Shown here: piece by piece, positions 1 to 8,552 of the stretch
How positions within the stretch are numbered: the first letter of the stretch is position 1
How the letters are laid out: every line of letters starts with the position of its first letter
From: Hyphomicrobiaceae bacterium
Lineage (GTDB): Bacteria > Pseudomonadota > Alphaproteobacteria > Rhizobiales > Hyphomicrobiaceae
Direction: 5' to 3'
Assembly: GCA_022844225.1 (NCBI GenBank)
Contig: JALHMC010000002.1
Location: 62,001 to 126,000 of the forward strand
DNA length: 64,000 bases
Made by a program: the position numbers and the translations under genes
The notes under the pieces: generated by a model
What the model saw: only the letters and a program-made list of their open reading frames with translations
What the model was told of the DNA's origin: nothing
Database searches by the model: none

Positions 1-95
1 AGATCTGCCGCGCACTTCCGCTGGCCACACGATTTCGGCAAACGTCGGTGCGCACCGGTAAAGGCTGGAGATTGATCTCAGACGGGAGCCGATCC

Positions 96-863
96 ATGAC
101 CGAGCTTGCGAAGCGGCTCTGGGAAGCCCGCCGTGACGGCAAGGTGCTCGAACGCACTGCACTCGTCTCGCCCAGCAATGCCGAAGAGGCCTATGCCATT
201 CAGGCCGAGGCGGTTCGCCAGTCGGGGCTCGTTGCACGAGGCTTCAAAGTCGGCTCGACGAGCCTCGAGGCGCAGAAGAAGCTTGGGACGACTGAACCCG
301 GCTCGGCACCGCTTCTCGCGCCCTACGTTTACCAGAGCCCCGCCCGCGTATCGCTCGTCCCCGGCCACAACGCCGAACTCGAAGGAGAGATCGCTTTTCG
401 ATTGGGACATGATCTGCCGCCTCGAGCCGCACCCTACACCTACGACGAGCTTCGCGCTGCGATCGACGCGGTGGCGGGCGCGATCGAGGTCGTCGGCAGC
501 CGCATCTCGGGTGGCCTCGCCGGCATCGGCCGCTTTCTGTCGACGGCCGATTTCGGGGTCAATATCGCGCTTGTCGTCGGCCCTTGGACCACGGATTGGC
601 GCGGCCTCGATTTGAAGCTGCTGCCCGTCTCGATGACGATCGACGGATCTCCCCGCGGCCACGGCACCGGTGCACGCGCGCTCGGTGATCCGCTGGCCGT
701 GATGGTCTGGCTCGCCAATCAGCAATCAGCGCGTGGACGCGGACTGAAAGCCGGAGAGATCGTCTCGACGGGCACGTGCACGGGGCTCGATGCAGTGCGC
801 GCCGGCGAGACCGCCCGCGCCACGTTCGGCGCGCTCGGTGTGGTGGAGGCGGCTTTCGACTAA
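96..863 (+). CDS. 2-keto-4-pentenoate hydratase family protein (MhpD/FAH-like)
   Basis: This 255-residue protein belongs to the fumarylacetoacetate hydrolase/MhpD fold, whose members hydrate 2-keto-4-pentenoates or act on related 2-oxo acids with a divalent metal in the cytoplasm. The acidic metal site is visible as ELEGE (Glu96, Glu98) followed by an IEVVGSR segment (Glu131), and the C-terminal GEIVSTGTCTG loop is typical. The ATG at 96 is preceded by GGGAG at 84-88 with 7-nt spacing, so it is preferred over an in-frame upstream codon at 48. It opens a catabolic island and points away from the SDR gene that follows. The exact substrate is not readable; oxaloacetate-type or 2-oxo-acid lyase activity is an alternative. 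Confidence 0.85.
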   Translation: MTELAKRLWEARRDGKVLERTALVSPSNAEEAYAIQAEAVRQSGLVARGFKVGSTSLEAQKKLGTTEPGSAPLLAPYVYQSPARVSLVPGHNAELEGEIAFRLGHDLPPRAAPYTYDELRAAIDAVAGAIEVVGSRISGGLAGIGRFLSTADFGVNIALVVGPWTTDWRGLDLKLLPVSMTIDGSPRGHGTGARALGDPLAVMVWLANQQSARGRGLKAGEIVSTGTCTGLDAVRAGETARATFGALGVVEAAFD

Positions 864-879
864 GTCGCCCCGTGCTCGC

Positions 880-1677
880 TTACCCGATCTTCAGGAGCAG
901 GCCGCCATCGACCGGCAGTAGCACCCCCGTGACGTATCTCGCCTCGTCGGAGGCGAGGAATACGGCCGCGTTTGCGACATCGAAGGCGTTGCCCGCCTCG
1001 GTTACCGCGAGCGGCACCTGCGATGCGCGCTCCTGGCGCACCTGATCGCGAGACACGTTGCGCTCGCGCGCGCGGCGCTCGATCGCCATCGGCGTGTTCA
1101 TCAGCCCCGGCAGGATCGCATTGCACCGGATGCCGTGAGGGGCGTTCTCCATGGCGACGTGCTGGGTGAGGGAGTTCACGCTCGTTTTCGAGACTCGATA
1201 CGTGAGGGCCGGCCCGGCCGCGATCGATGATGTCGACGAGATATTGACGATCGCACCCGACCGTTGGTGGCGCATGATCGGCAGCACGTGCTTGATGGTC
1301 AGGAACATGCCGCGGATGTTGAGCGCCATCAGCTCGTCCCACATCTCGGCTTCGAGTTCGACCGTCCCCTTGTCGCCCCGCGCCCGACCGACGTTGTTGT
1401 GCAGGATGTCGATCCGCCCGTAACGCGTAAGGCAGGTGTCCGCGATCGCCTTGCAGTCGGCCTCGCGCGTGATGTCGGCCTTAAAGGCCGAGGCCTTACC
1501 GCCACGCGCTGTGATCGTGCGGACGGTGTCGTCGGCCCACTCCTGATTGCTGTCGACGATGAGTACCGTCGCGCCTTCCTCGGCGAAGCGGAGGCATGCA
1601 GCCCGCCCGTTGCCGGTGGTTTCGCCCGGCTGTTGCCCGCCTCCGACGACGATGGCGATCTTTCCCTGCAACCGCAT
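880..1677 (-). CDS. SDR family NAD(P)-dependent oxidoreductase
   Basis: A 265-residue classical short-chain dehydrogenase/reductase, expected to oxidise or reduce an alcohol/ketone with NAD(P). The catalytic residues are in order: Ser147/148 in NISS, Tyr160 and Lys164 in YRVSK. The cofactor loop is unusual: GGGQQPGETTGNG (residues 12-24) is longer than the usual TGxxxGxG, and NNAG reads NNVG. Asp42 after the second strand suggests NAD preference. The ATG at 1677 follows a GAGAGGGG ribosome-binding site. It is divergent from the RutA-like gene and convergent with the hydratase, so it probably serves the same catabolic pathway. The substrate is unknown. Confidence 0.88.
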   Translation of the reverse strand: MRLQGKIAIVVGGGQQPGETTGNGRAACLRFAEEGATVLIVDSNQEWADDTVRTITARGGKASAFKADITREADCKAIADTCLTRYGRIDILHNNVGRARGDKGTVELEAEMWDELMALNIRGMFLTIKHVLPIMRHQRSGAIVNISSTSSIAAGPALTYRVSKTSVNSLTQHVAMENAPHGIRCNAILPGLMNTPMAIERRARERNVSRDQVRQERASQVPLAVTEAGNAFDVANAAVFLASDEARYVTGVLLPVDGGLLLKIG

Positions 1678-1839
1678 TTCTATCCCCTCTCTGCCTTCCG
1701 AAACAAAGCTGAATTGCATTCCCTATCGTGACCTATCGTGGCGCGGCATCCGCCATCCTGTCGAATCAATCAGCACTCGCTCACAGCATCCCCTTTCGAA
1801 TTCCTATTACTATGTCGCTGCACAGCGATGAGGCTTCCC

Positions 1840-2922
1840 ATGGACATCGGCGTTTTCATACCCATCAACAACAACGGCTGGATCATCTCGTCCACCTCAC
1901 CTCAGTACATGCCGAGCTTTGCGCTCAACAAGGCGGTGGTGCAAAAAGCCGAGGCTTACGGCTTCGACTTCGCACTATCGATGATCAAGCTGCACGGCTT
2001 CGGCGGCAAGACCGAGTTCTGGGACCACGGCCTCGAGAGCTTCACGCTGATGGCGTCGCTCGCATCGGTGACGAACCGGATCAAACTCTTTGCATCCACG
2101 GCCGTGCTCACGCTGCCCCCCGCGATCGTTGCACGCATGGCCGCAACCATCGACGACGTGTCGGGCGGCCGCTTCGGCGTCAACATCGTCTCCGGCTGGC
2201 ACAAGCCCGAATACACCCAGATGGGCCTTTGGCCGGGCGACGAGTATTTCGGCAAACGCTACGACTACAGTACGGAATATGTGCGGATACTCCGCGATCT
2301 TTGGGAGACCGGCGTCTCCGATTTCAAGGGCGAGTACTTCCAGATGGACAAATGCGTCCTGTCGCCGAGACCCAAGCGGCGCATCGATGTGGTGTCGGCC
2401 GGACAGTCGGACCGTGGCATGGAGTTCGCCGCCGAGTGGTGCGAGTACAATTTCTGTCTCGGCGAAGGCGTCAACGAGCCGACCAAGGCTGCGGCCGTAC
2501 CAGCACGGGTGAAGGCACACGCCGCAAAGACAGGGCGCGATGTGGGCGCCTACATGCTCTACATGGTCATCGCCGAGGAGACCGACCAGGCCGCCCTCGC
2601 CAAATGGGATCTCTATAACCGGGGTGCGGACCGCGAGGCGCTCGCCCACCTCATCGGCAAGGCGGCTGAGGACCCCAATCTCACCGAGACCTCGACGGCA
2701 TCAGCCATTTCGCGGGCCGCTTCGCCGATCAATTTCAACATGGGCACGATCGTCGGTTCCTATGAGAACTGCGCGCGCATGCTGGACGAGGCTGCGACCA
2801 TGCCTGGCGTCAAAGGGATCATGCTCACCTTCGACGATTTCATCGGAGGCCTCGATACCTTCGGCCGGCGGGTCCAACCGCTCATGAAGTGCCGCGAGGG
2901 GCACCCGCATGCTGCCACCTAG
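1840..2922 (+). CDS. RutA-like flavin-dependent monooxygenase (LLM class)
   Basis: The 360-residue product closely resembles pyrimidine monooxygenase RutA of the luciferase-like monooxygenase superfamily, which uses FMNH2 and O2 to open the uracil ring. RutA-type blocks are seen along its length: an N-terminal NNGW, FALSMIK followed by [50 protein letters not shown], and a C-terminal LTFDDFIGG then FGRRVQPLM. The ATG at 1840 sits 6-7 nt after a GAGG; upstream in-frame starts would add residues unlike the family. No rutB-rutG homologue lies beside it, so uracil as substrate is uncertain. A related heterocycle or amide in this catabolic island is an alternative. Confidence 0.87.
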   Translation: MDIGVFIPINNNGWIISSTSPQYMPSFALNKAVVQKAEAYGFDFALSMIKLHGFGGKTEFWDHGLESFTLMASLASVTNRIKLFASTAVLTLPPAIVARMAATIDDVSGGRFGVNIVSGWHKPEYTQMGLWPGDEYFGKRYDYSTEYVRILRDLWETGVSDFKGEYFQMDKCVLSPRPKRRIDVVSAGQSDRGMEFAAEWCEYNFCLGEGVNEPTKAAAVPARVKAHAAKTGRDVGAYMLYMVIAEETDQAALAKWDLYNRGADREALAHLIGKAAEDPNLTETSTASAISRAASPINFNMGTIVGSYENCARMLDEAATMPGVKGIMLTFDDFIGGLDTFGRRVQPLMKCREGHPHAAT

Positions 2923-3014
2923 CACCTGATCGATGCTTTGGGCGCCTTGCAACTTGAAGATTACCGGTTATCGGCGCAGGCTGATGGCCGTGCCCATCTG
3001 CCCGAGAGGTTCGC

Positions 3015-3977
3015 ATGTCCGATCTCTTCCCCAATGGCTGGCGCAGCCATGCGCCGCGCTATCCCGATCCGGCGATCCAGGCGTTCGATCCGCGCTTCGA
3101 AAAATACTGGATCAAGCTCTCGGCGGTGGAGCGCATCGCCACCGGCTTCCGCTGGGCCGAGGGTCCGGTCTGGGTGGGCGACGGCCGCTACCTGCTGTGG
3201 AGCGATATTCCCAATAACCGCATCATGAAGTGGGAGGAGGAGACCGGCGCCGTATCGTTATTCCGCAAGCCATCGAACTGGGCCAACGGCAACACGCGTG
3301 ATCGCCAAGGGCGTCTCGTGACGTGCGAGCACGGCCGGCGCCTGACGCGGACGGAGTACGATGGCTCGATCACCGTCCTGATGGACCGCTTCGAAGGCAA
3401 ACGCCTCAACTCGCCCAACGACGTCGTGGTGAAGTCGGACGGCACGATCTGGTTTACCGACCCTGCGTTTGGGCTTCTCGGCAACTACGAGGGCGATAAG
3501 GCCGAGGCGGAATTGGCGATGTGCGTCTACCGTCTCGACCCCACGACTGGCAAAGCCACAATGCTTACCGACATCGTGCCAGGGCCAAATGGCCTCTGCT
3601 TCTCGCCCGACGAGAAAATCCTCTACGTCGTCGAGTCCCGCGCGATGCCGAACCGCCTCATCTCGGCCTGGGACGTGATCGACGGCGGCACTCGCATTGC
3701 CAATCGGCGCGTCCACATCGACGCTGGTCCAGGCACCCCCGACGGCATGCGTTGCGACACCGACGGCAATCTCTGGTGCGGCTGGGGCATGGGTGATCCG
3801 GCACTCGACGGCGTTCGCGTTTTCGCTCCGGACGGCAAGCCCATCGGCCACATTCTGCTACCCGAGCGTTGCGCCAACCTCTGCTTCGGCGGCTTGAAGC
3901 GCAACCGCCTGTTCATGGCTGCATCGACGTCGGTCTATTCGCTTTACGTTCAGGTGCAGGGTATCCCGGGCGGTTAG
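3015..3977 (+). CDS. SMP-30/gluconolactonase/LRE family protein
   Basis: A 320-residue six-bladed beta-propeller of the SMP-30/gluconolactonase family, metal-dependent lactonases that open sugar-acid lactones. The expected metal ligands are present: Glu49 in RWAEGPVW, Asn192 in PGPNGLCFS and Asp243 in GTPDGMRCD; Asn135 in NSPNDVVV is the usual substrate-side residue. There is no signal peptide, so it should be cytoplasmic. It lies 92 bp after the RutA-like gene and 189 bp before the split dehydratase genes, fitting a lactonase step in sugar-acid breakdown. The exact lactone is unknown. Confidence 0.92.
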   Translation: MSDLFPNGWRSHAPRYPDPAIQAFDPRFEKYWIKLSAVERIATGFRWAEGPVWVGDGRYLLWSDIPNNRIMKWEEETGAVSLFRKPSNWANGNTRDRQGRLVTCEHGRRLTRTEYDGSITVLMDRFEGKRLNSPNDVVVKSDGTIWFTDPAFGLLGNYEGDKAEAELAMCVYRLDPTTGKATMLTDIVPGPNGLCFSPDEKILYVVESRAMPNRLISAWDVIDGGTRIANRRVHIDAGPGTPDGMRCDTDGNLWCGWGMGDPALDGVRVFAPDGKPIGHILLPERCANLCFGGLKRNRLFMAASTSVYSLYVQVQGIPGG

Positions 3978-4166
3978 AACTCGTAACGAAGTGTGATCGC
4001 GCGGCAGGGCTTCAGGCTCGGTCAATCAGTTGTCGCCGCGCCGATGTGCGGTTTACAGTCTGCCATTCCCGCCGATTACTCTGCTCTCCTCGTTTCGTCG
4101 CACTGGCCACCACCGCTTCGGGGGCTTAGGCTCGCAATCGTTCCAAAACACTCGAAGAGGAAGCGC

Positions 4167-4457
4167 GTGTCCAACATTCCACAATTCCTGGTGCATAGCC
4201 CCAAGGACAACGTCGGCGTCGTCGTCGTGGAGGATCTCAAAGCCGGCACCGACATGCTCGGCGTCATCACCGAGACCGACACGACGATCCGCGTCACTGC
4301 CAAGCAGGACATTCCCATCGGCCACAAGGTGGCGCTGACCGAGCTGAAGGAAGGCGACACCGTCATCAAGTACGGCGCTGACGTCGGCCGCATGGTGGGC
4401 AGCGCCAAAACCGGCGAGCACGTCCACATCCACAATCACAGAACGAAGCGCTGGTGA
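4167..4457 (+). CDS. UxaA family hydrolase, small SAF-domain subunit
   Basis: This 96-residue protein matches the N-terminal SAF domain of UxaA/GarD-type altronate or galactarate dehydratases, here encoded as a separate subunit. It contains KAGTDM, then [21 protein letters not shown] and a terminal histidine-rich HVHIHNH that resembles the metal-binding end of the domain. The GTG at 4167 follows AGAGG at about 8 nt; no ATG gives a family-like N terminus. The large subunit begins 14 nt after the stop, so the two are almost certainly cotranslated and act as one dehydratase. Confidence 0.88.
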   Translation: MSNIPQFLVHSPKDNVGVVVVEDLKAGTDMLGVITETDTTIRVTAKQDIPIGHKVALTELKEGDTVIKYGADVGRMVGSAKTGEHVHIHNHRTKRW

Positions 4458-4471
4458 GGCGGGACGAGACA

Positions 4472-5695
4472 ATGGCAAAGCCAGCAGCAAAAAAAGCGGC
4501 CAAGTCCGCACCCACTGCCAAGAGCCTCGACAATCTGTCGTTCTGGGGATGGCGTCGCGAGAACGGACGCGTCGGCGTGAGAAATCACGTGCTCATCCTG
4601 CCGCTCGACGACCTGTCCAATTCTGCCTGCGAGGCCGTCGCGAACAACATCAAGGGCACTCTCGCCATCCCGCACGCCTACGGCCGCCTGCAGTTTGGCG
4701 CCGACCTCGACCTCCACTTCCGGACGCTGATCGGCACGGGCTCCAATCCGAACGTGGCGGCCGTCGTGGTCATCGGGATCGAGGACGGCTGGACGGACCG
4801 TGTGGTTCAAGGCATCGCCAAGACTGGCAAGCCCGTCGTCGGCTTCGGAATCGAGGGGCATGGCGACATCGCGACAATCGCCAAGGCCTCTTACAAGGCC
4901 AAGGAGTTCGTGCAGTGGGCCTCCGAGTTGCAGCGCGAGCAATGCTCCATCGACGAACTGTGGGTTTCGACCAAGTGCGGTGAATCCGATACCACGACCG
5001 GCCTCGGCTCGTGTCCGACAGTCGGCAACATGTATGACAAGCTGATCCCGAAGGGCGTCACTGGCGTTTTCGGCGAGACTAGCGAAATCACCGGCGGCGA
5101 ACACATCGCCCGCGAGCGTGCGATCAGCAAAGAGATCGGCGAGAAGTGGTACAAGGTCTGGAACGCCTACCAGCAGGAGGTGATCGAGGCCAACAAGGTC
5201 GACGACCTCTCGGAGAGCCAGCCGACCAAGGGCAACATCGCGGGTGGGCTCTCATCGATCGAGGAGAAGGCGCTCGGTAATCTCGAGAAGATCGGCCGCG
5301 AGTGTCGCTACATCGATGTCCTCGGGCCTGCGGAGGAGCCGCAGAAGGGTAATGGCCTCTACTACATGGACACGTCGTCGGCCGCGGCGGAATGCGTGAC
5401 CTTGATGGCTGCCGGTGGCTGGGTGGTCCACACGTTCCCGACCGGACAGGGTAACGTGATCGGCAATCCGATCGTGCCCGTCATCAAGATTTCGGCAAAC
5501 CCGAAGACACTCAGGACCATGGGGGAGCATATCGACGTCGACGTGACCGGCATCCTGCGGCGTGAGCAAACGCTCGACATGGCCGGTGACGCGTTGATCG
5601 ACATGATCATCCGCACCGCCAATGGGCGATTGACGGCGGCCGAGGCTCTCGGCCACCGCGAGTTCTCGTTGACGAAACTCTATCGCAGCGCGTGA
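4472..5695 (+). CDS. UxaA family hydrolase, large catalytic subunit
   Basis: A 407-residue protein equivalent to the C-terminal catalytic part of altronate/galactarate dehydratase, which removes water from aldaric or aldonic acids with an iron-type metal centre. Typical features include [10 protein letters not shown] near residue 37, the [10 protein letters not shown] segment, [10 protein letters not shown], the [13 protein letters not shown] block and a late [11 protein letters not shown]. The first 20 residues are rich in Lys/Ala and may be a flexible tail. The ATG at 4472 is chosen over a GTG at 4454. It is paired with the small SAF subunit upstream; in E. coli UxaA both parts form a single chain. 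The sugar acid it uses is not determinable. Confidence 0.9.
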   Translation: MAKPAAKKAAKSAPTAKSLDNLSFWGWRRENGRVGVRNHVLILPLDDLSNSACEAVANNIKGTLAIPHAYGRLQFGADLDLHFRTLIGTGSNPNVAAVVVIGIEDGWTDRVVQGIAKTGKPVVGFGIEGHGDIATIAKASYKAKEFVQWASELQREQCSIDELWVSTKCGESDTTTGLGSCPTVGNMYDKLIPKGVTGVFGETSEITGGEHIARERAISKEIGEKWYKVWNAYQQEVIEANKVDDLSESQPTKGNIAGGLSSIEEKALGNLEKIGRECRYIDVLGPAEEPQKGNGLYYMDTSSAAAECVTLMAAGGWVVHTFPTGQGNVIGNPIVPVIKISANPKTLRTMGEHIDVDVTGILRREQTLDMAGDALIDMIIRTANGRLTAAEALGHREFSLTKLYRSA

Positions 5696-5722
5696 AGGTC
5701 TAGTCCGTCACAGCGCGCGAAA

Positions 5723-5784
5723 GGACCGGAGCCTGCCACCAGCCCAACTCGGGGGACGAGGGAGTGGGCGGCAGACTCCGGTCC
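5723..5784 (+). terminator. Long hairpin after the UxaA pair
   Basis: The arms GGACCGGAGCCTGCC (5723-5737) and GGCAGACTCCGGTCC (5770-5784) pair at 14 of 15 positions, beginning 28 nt after the stop of the large UxaA-like subunit. The following sequence TCACTCTTT has only a short T run. It is probably the operon terminator, though an RNA-stability hairpin is possible. Confidence 0.5.
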
Positions 5785-5795
5785 TCACTCTTTGG

Positions 5796-5885
5796 TGGCG
5801 CCTTCGGATGCCCACACGGCATCCGGCGCGTGGATGCGGCTGGCGCCTTCGGATGCCCACACGGCATCTGGCGCGTGGATCCGGG
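5796..5885. repeat. Two-copy 45-bp tandem repeat with internal hairpin
   Basis: Copies at 5796-5840 and 5841-5885 share TGGCGCCTTCGGATGCCCAC and continue nearly identically for 45 bp, with a C/T change in the CATC(C/T)GG part and changes at the end. Each copy contains GGATGCC-CACAC-GGCATC(C/T), a 6-7 bp stem with a 5-nt loop. Confidence 0.85.
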
Positions 5886-6132
5886 TCCCGCAACGCAGCC
5901 GGGGGGCTAGCGTTGGCCGCGCCATCTCGACCTTGCAGATGCGGCGACTGGCACGTGAGCCGACACCACAAGACACTGAGAAACCGAGCCAAAGATGTTG
6001 GGTTACGCGTTGACCAAGCACATGAGAATGGTCGACCCGCCTCGGCCACGCTAAGCTACCCCACAGGTTTGCATTGATGAAAATTCGCCACCGCGGCCTG
6101 GTTGCCGTGTGGCAACCAAAGGGCCAAAGAAC

Positions 6133-7302
6133 GTGAAAATCACCCGTATCCGCGACGCCGTGGCGCCGATCCCGAGCCCGATGCGCAACGCCGTCATCTC
6201 ATTCGACAAGATGACGATCTCCGTCGTCGCCGTCGAGACGGACGTGGTGCGCGAAGGCAAGCCGGTGGTCGGCTACGGTTTCTGCTCGAACGGGCGGTAT
6301 GCGCAGTCCGGCATCATCCGCGAGCGATTGGCGCCACGCATCCTCGATGCCGACCAGAAATCGCTGCTCGACAAGACCTCCGACAACCTCGATCCGTTCG
6401 CCGTCTCCAAGGCCATGCTGTCTAACGAGAAGCCCGGCGGGCATGGGGATCGCGCCGTTGCCGCCGGCGCCATCGACATGGCGGTTTGGGATGCGGTCTC
6501 CAAAATAGCGGGAAAGCCGCTCTGGAAGCTTCTTTCCGAGCGCTTCAACGGTGGCAAGGCGGATAGCCAGGTGCTGGTCTACTCCGGTGGCGGCTATTAC
6601 TACCCGGGCAAGGAAAAGGAGGGACTGCAGGACGAGATGAAGGCCTGCAAGGCGGCCGGCTACAAGCTGCTCAAGATGAAGATAGGCGGCGCTTCCCTCG
6701 CCGAGGACTTGAAGCGCATCGAGTGGGCGCTCGAGATCGCGGGTGGAGGCGACAATCTCGCGGTAGACGCCAATGGACGGCTCTCGCTCGCCGACGCACT
6801 GGCCTACGCCAAGGCGATGGAGCCCTACGGGCTTTGCTGGTTCGAGGAGCCAGTCGACCCGCTCGACTATCTCGCGCACCAAGTCATCGCCGAGGAGAGC
6901 GCTATTCCGCTGGCGACGGGCGAAAATCTATTCTCATTGCAGGATTTCAGGAACCTGCTGCGACACGGGGGATTGCGTCCGCACAAGGATTGGCTGCAGC
7001 CCGATCCTTCGCTCGACTACGGCCTGACCGAAACGCTGCGCATCCTCGATGTCAGCGAAGCCATGGGCTGGTCGCGGCGCCGTACTGTTCCGCATGGCGG
7101 CCATCAGCTCGGGCTCAACATGGCGGCTGGCCTGCAACTCGGCGGCACCGAGAGCTATCCCGGCGTGTTCCAGCCCTACGGAGGCTTTGCCGACGACATC
7201 GCGATCGTCGACGGCTACACGCGGCCGCACGACACGCCCGGCATCGGCATGGAACGCCGGGCGAAGATGTTCGCCGCGATCAAAGAGCGTCTCGGGATGT
7301 GA
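6133..7302 (+). CDS. D-tartrate dehydratase-like enolase superfamily enzyme
   Basis: A 389-residue mandelate racemase/muconate lactonizing-type enolase that resembles the Bradyrhizobium D-tartrate dehydratase. That enzyme removes water from D-tartrate to give oxaloacetate. Shared blocks include PSPMRNA, VVGYGFCSNGRY, NEKPGGHGDRAV and the KMKIGG lysine motif (Lys181, Lys183). Metal ligands are Asp212, Glu238 and Glu264, and the general acid is His321 in VPHGGHQ. All sit one residue before the Bradyrhizobium numbering as I recall it, which supports GTG 6133 (AAAGGG about 10 nt upstream) over GTG 6109. It lies downstream of a UxaA-type dehydratase and lactonase, suggesting hydroxy-acid catabolism. 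A close sugar-acid substrate other than D-tartrate remains possible. Confidence 0.85.
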   Translation: MKITRIRDAVAPIPSPMRNAVISFDKMTISVVAVETDVVREGKPVVGYGFCSNGRYAQSGIIRERLAPRILDADQKSLLDKTSDNLDPFAVSKAMLSNEKPGGHGDRAVAAGAIDMAVWDAVSKIAGKPLWKLLSERFNGGKADSQVLVYSGGGYYYPGKEKEGLQDEMKACKAAGYKLLKMKIGGASLAEDLKRIEWALEIAGGGDNLAVDANGRLSLADALAYAKAMEPYGLCWFEEPVDPLDYLAHQVIAEESAIPLATGENLFSLQDFRNLLRHGGLRPHKDWLQPDPSLDYGLTETLRILDVSEAMGWSRRRTVPHGGHQLGLNMAAGLQLGGTESYPGVFQPYGGFADDIAIVDGYTRPHDTPGIGMERRAKMFAAIKERLGM

Positions 7303-7336
7303 CCGCGAATGGCGTGAGTGGCCGCCGGAGCCGTTG

Positions 7337-7822
7337 TCAATCTGGGAGTTCGAGGGTCAGCGCCGCTACGCCCACAGCGAGGTTCAAGCCATGCTGGGCG
7401 CCGACCGACAGTGGTTGCAGCGCGATGCTGCGTCGCGATCCACCTACCAGCGCGTTTGCGCCTAGTCCGACGCCGATCGTGGCCTCACCGCTCACACCCG
7501 CGTAGGTGCCGGTCAGCGATCCCGGCTGCATGGCATCCCGCGTGGGCGCGAATACGGCCCAAGACATCACGCCTCCGGCCGTGGTCCCGAGATCGAGCCC
7601 GAACTTATTGATCCGGCCCCAATAAGGCTCCCGCCCGTCCCTGCTCCGGAACGTGCATTCGAGCCGCTTCGACGAGCCGATGATGAAACCCGTGCCGCCT
7701 TCCACCGAGCATTCGAGCACGCCAATCTCCACCGTCGGCTGTGCCGATGCCGGCACTGCGAGCGATAGACCGAGTGCAATCGTGAGTGCAGCCGAAGTGG
7801 CCGCCCGTGTCCGCGTATTCAT
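7337..7822 (-). CDS. DUF992 domain-containing secreted protein
   Basis: A 161-residue protein with a clear signal peptide (hydrophobic ALTIALGLSLAV, cleavage probably after ASA at about residue 27) followed by the DUF992 pattern: IGVLECSVEGG, SSKRLECTF, GRINKFGLDLG and late LVGGSRRSIALQP. Two cysteines (in LECSV and LECTF) may form a disulphide in the periplasm. The family is common in Hyphomicrobiales and has no known function. The ATG at 7822 is preferred because a start 45 nt upstream would put charged residues before the signal peptide. It is convergent with the tartrate-dehydratase-like gene and divergent from the cysteine-rich protein gene. Confidence 0.85.
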   Translation of the reverse strand: MNTRTRAATSAALTIALGLSLAVPASAQPTVEIGVLECSVEGGTGFIIGSSKRLECTFRSRDGREPYWGRINKFGLDLGTTAGGVMSWAVFAPTRDAMQPGSLTGTYAGVSGEATIGVGLGANALVGGSRRSIALQPLSVGAQHGLNLAVGVAALTLELPD

Positions 7823-7993
7823 GTTCGCCAAGGCCCCCAACTGTCCTGTCCGACGACGTTTACCCAACCTCCACGTCCGGCATCGCCGATCGCGGTTACT
7901 CTCTGTTTCAGAACATCGTGGCCTATATATGGGCTGAGCACTTCGGTGCGAGAACCCGCATAGCCGCCGGCGTCCCCGAAAACATGGTCTGTC

Positions 7994-8482
7994 ATGCTTC
8001 CCGACCTGATCATCGCCTCAGTCAGACTCGCCAGAGGGGCTCGAGCCTTCGCTCTGGCTCTGGCCATCGCCATCACCGCGATGGCGCAACCCGTGATAGC
8101 GCAGCCCTGCACCTCCGATAGCCAGTGCCGCGATTTCGGTCAGACGCGGACCACCTGCTCGGGCAACTCGCTGGTCGTCAAACAGAGCCGCTGCATCGGC
8201 CGATGCCAGTCCGTCGAGATTTCGCGCACCCCTTGTCCCGGTCCATGCGTCGCAGATCGCTGTGTCGGCGGTTCGCTCGGCTCGTCGCCAGCCAGTCCGC
8301 CGCGGGGTGGCGGCTTCGTGGCTGGTGTGTGCGCCACACTCTGCACGTGCAAGGGCAAGACGCTCACATATGGCGTCGGTTACGCCGCCAAGGCGTCGCA
8401 ATGCGGTCGTCGAACGGTCAACTGTGTCTACGGCTGCACGTGCGATCCGGAGCCGCGCTGCCTGAAGCGTGCCGAGAGCTGA
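7994..8482 (+). CDS. Secreted protein with 16 cysteines, unknown function
   Basis: A 162-residue protein I do not recognise. Residues 16-33 form a hydrophobic signal segment with a likely cut after VIA at residue 36. The mature part holds 16 cysteines in two groups of eight: about residues 39-90, and about 110-156 with CATLCTC, CVYGCTC and PEPRC. A Gly/Ser/Pro linker with SSPASPPRGGG separates them. An even number of cysteines and export suggest up to eight disulphides, made in the periplasm. A DsbB gene lies 6.5 kb away but is not linked as an operon. Small Cys-rich extracellular binding or inhibitor-like folds are possible but unproven. Confidence 0.65.
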   Translation: MLPDLIIASVRLARGARAFALALAIAITAMAQPVIAQPCTSDSQCRDFGQTRTTCSGNSLVVKQSRCIGRCQSVEISRTPCPGPCVADRCVGGSLGSSPASPPRGGGFVAGVCATLCTCKGKTLTYGVGYAAKASQCGRRTVNCVYGCTCDPEPRCLKRAES

Positions 8483-8552
8483 CGGAGCTGGTAGGCTCGA
8501 GACAGTCCAAAGTGGGCACCGCCCGTCCGGGCAACATGGGACAATCCAGCGC

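Larger units (their letters stand above)
5696..6132. other. 437-bp intergenic region
   Basis: This gap between the UxaA large subunit and the tartrate-dehydratase-like gene holds the hairpin at 5723-5784 and a 45-bp tandem duplication at 5796-5885. No convincing protein is encoded. Longer frames that cross it merely translate the repeat (for example Arg-rich peptides on the minus strand). A promoter for the next gene is likely between 5890 and 6110 but I could not fix one. Confidence 0.6.

Noticed and set aside
1..75. Possible tail of an upstream gene at the left edge (frame ending at TGA 73-75, another ending at TAA 59-61)
   Set aside because: Only about 20 residues are available in either frame and neither shows a recognisable C terminus.
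5708..6049. Arg-rich minus-strand peptide over the 45-bp repeat
   Set aside because: It only translates the tandem repeat and lacks a ribosome-binding site.
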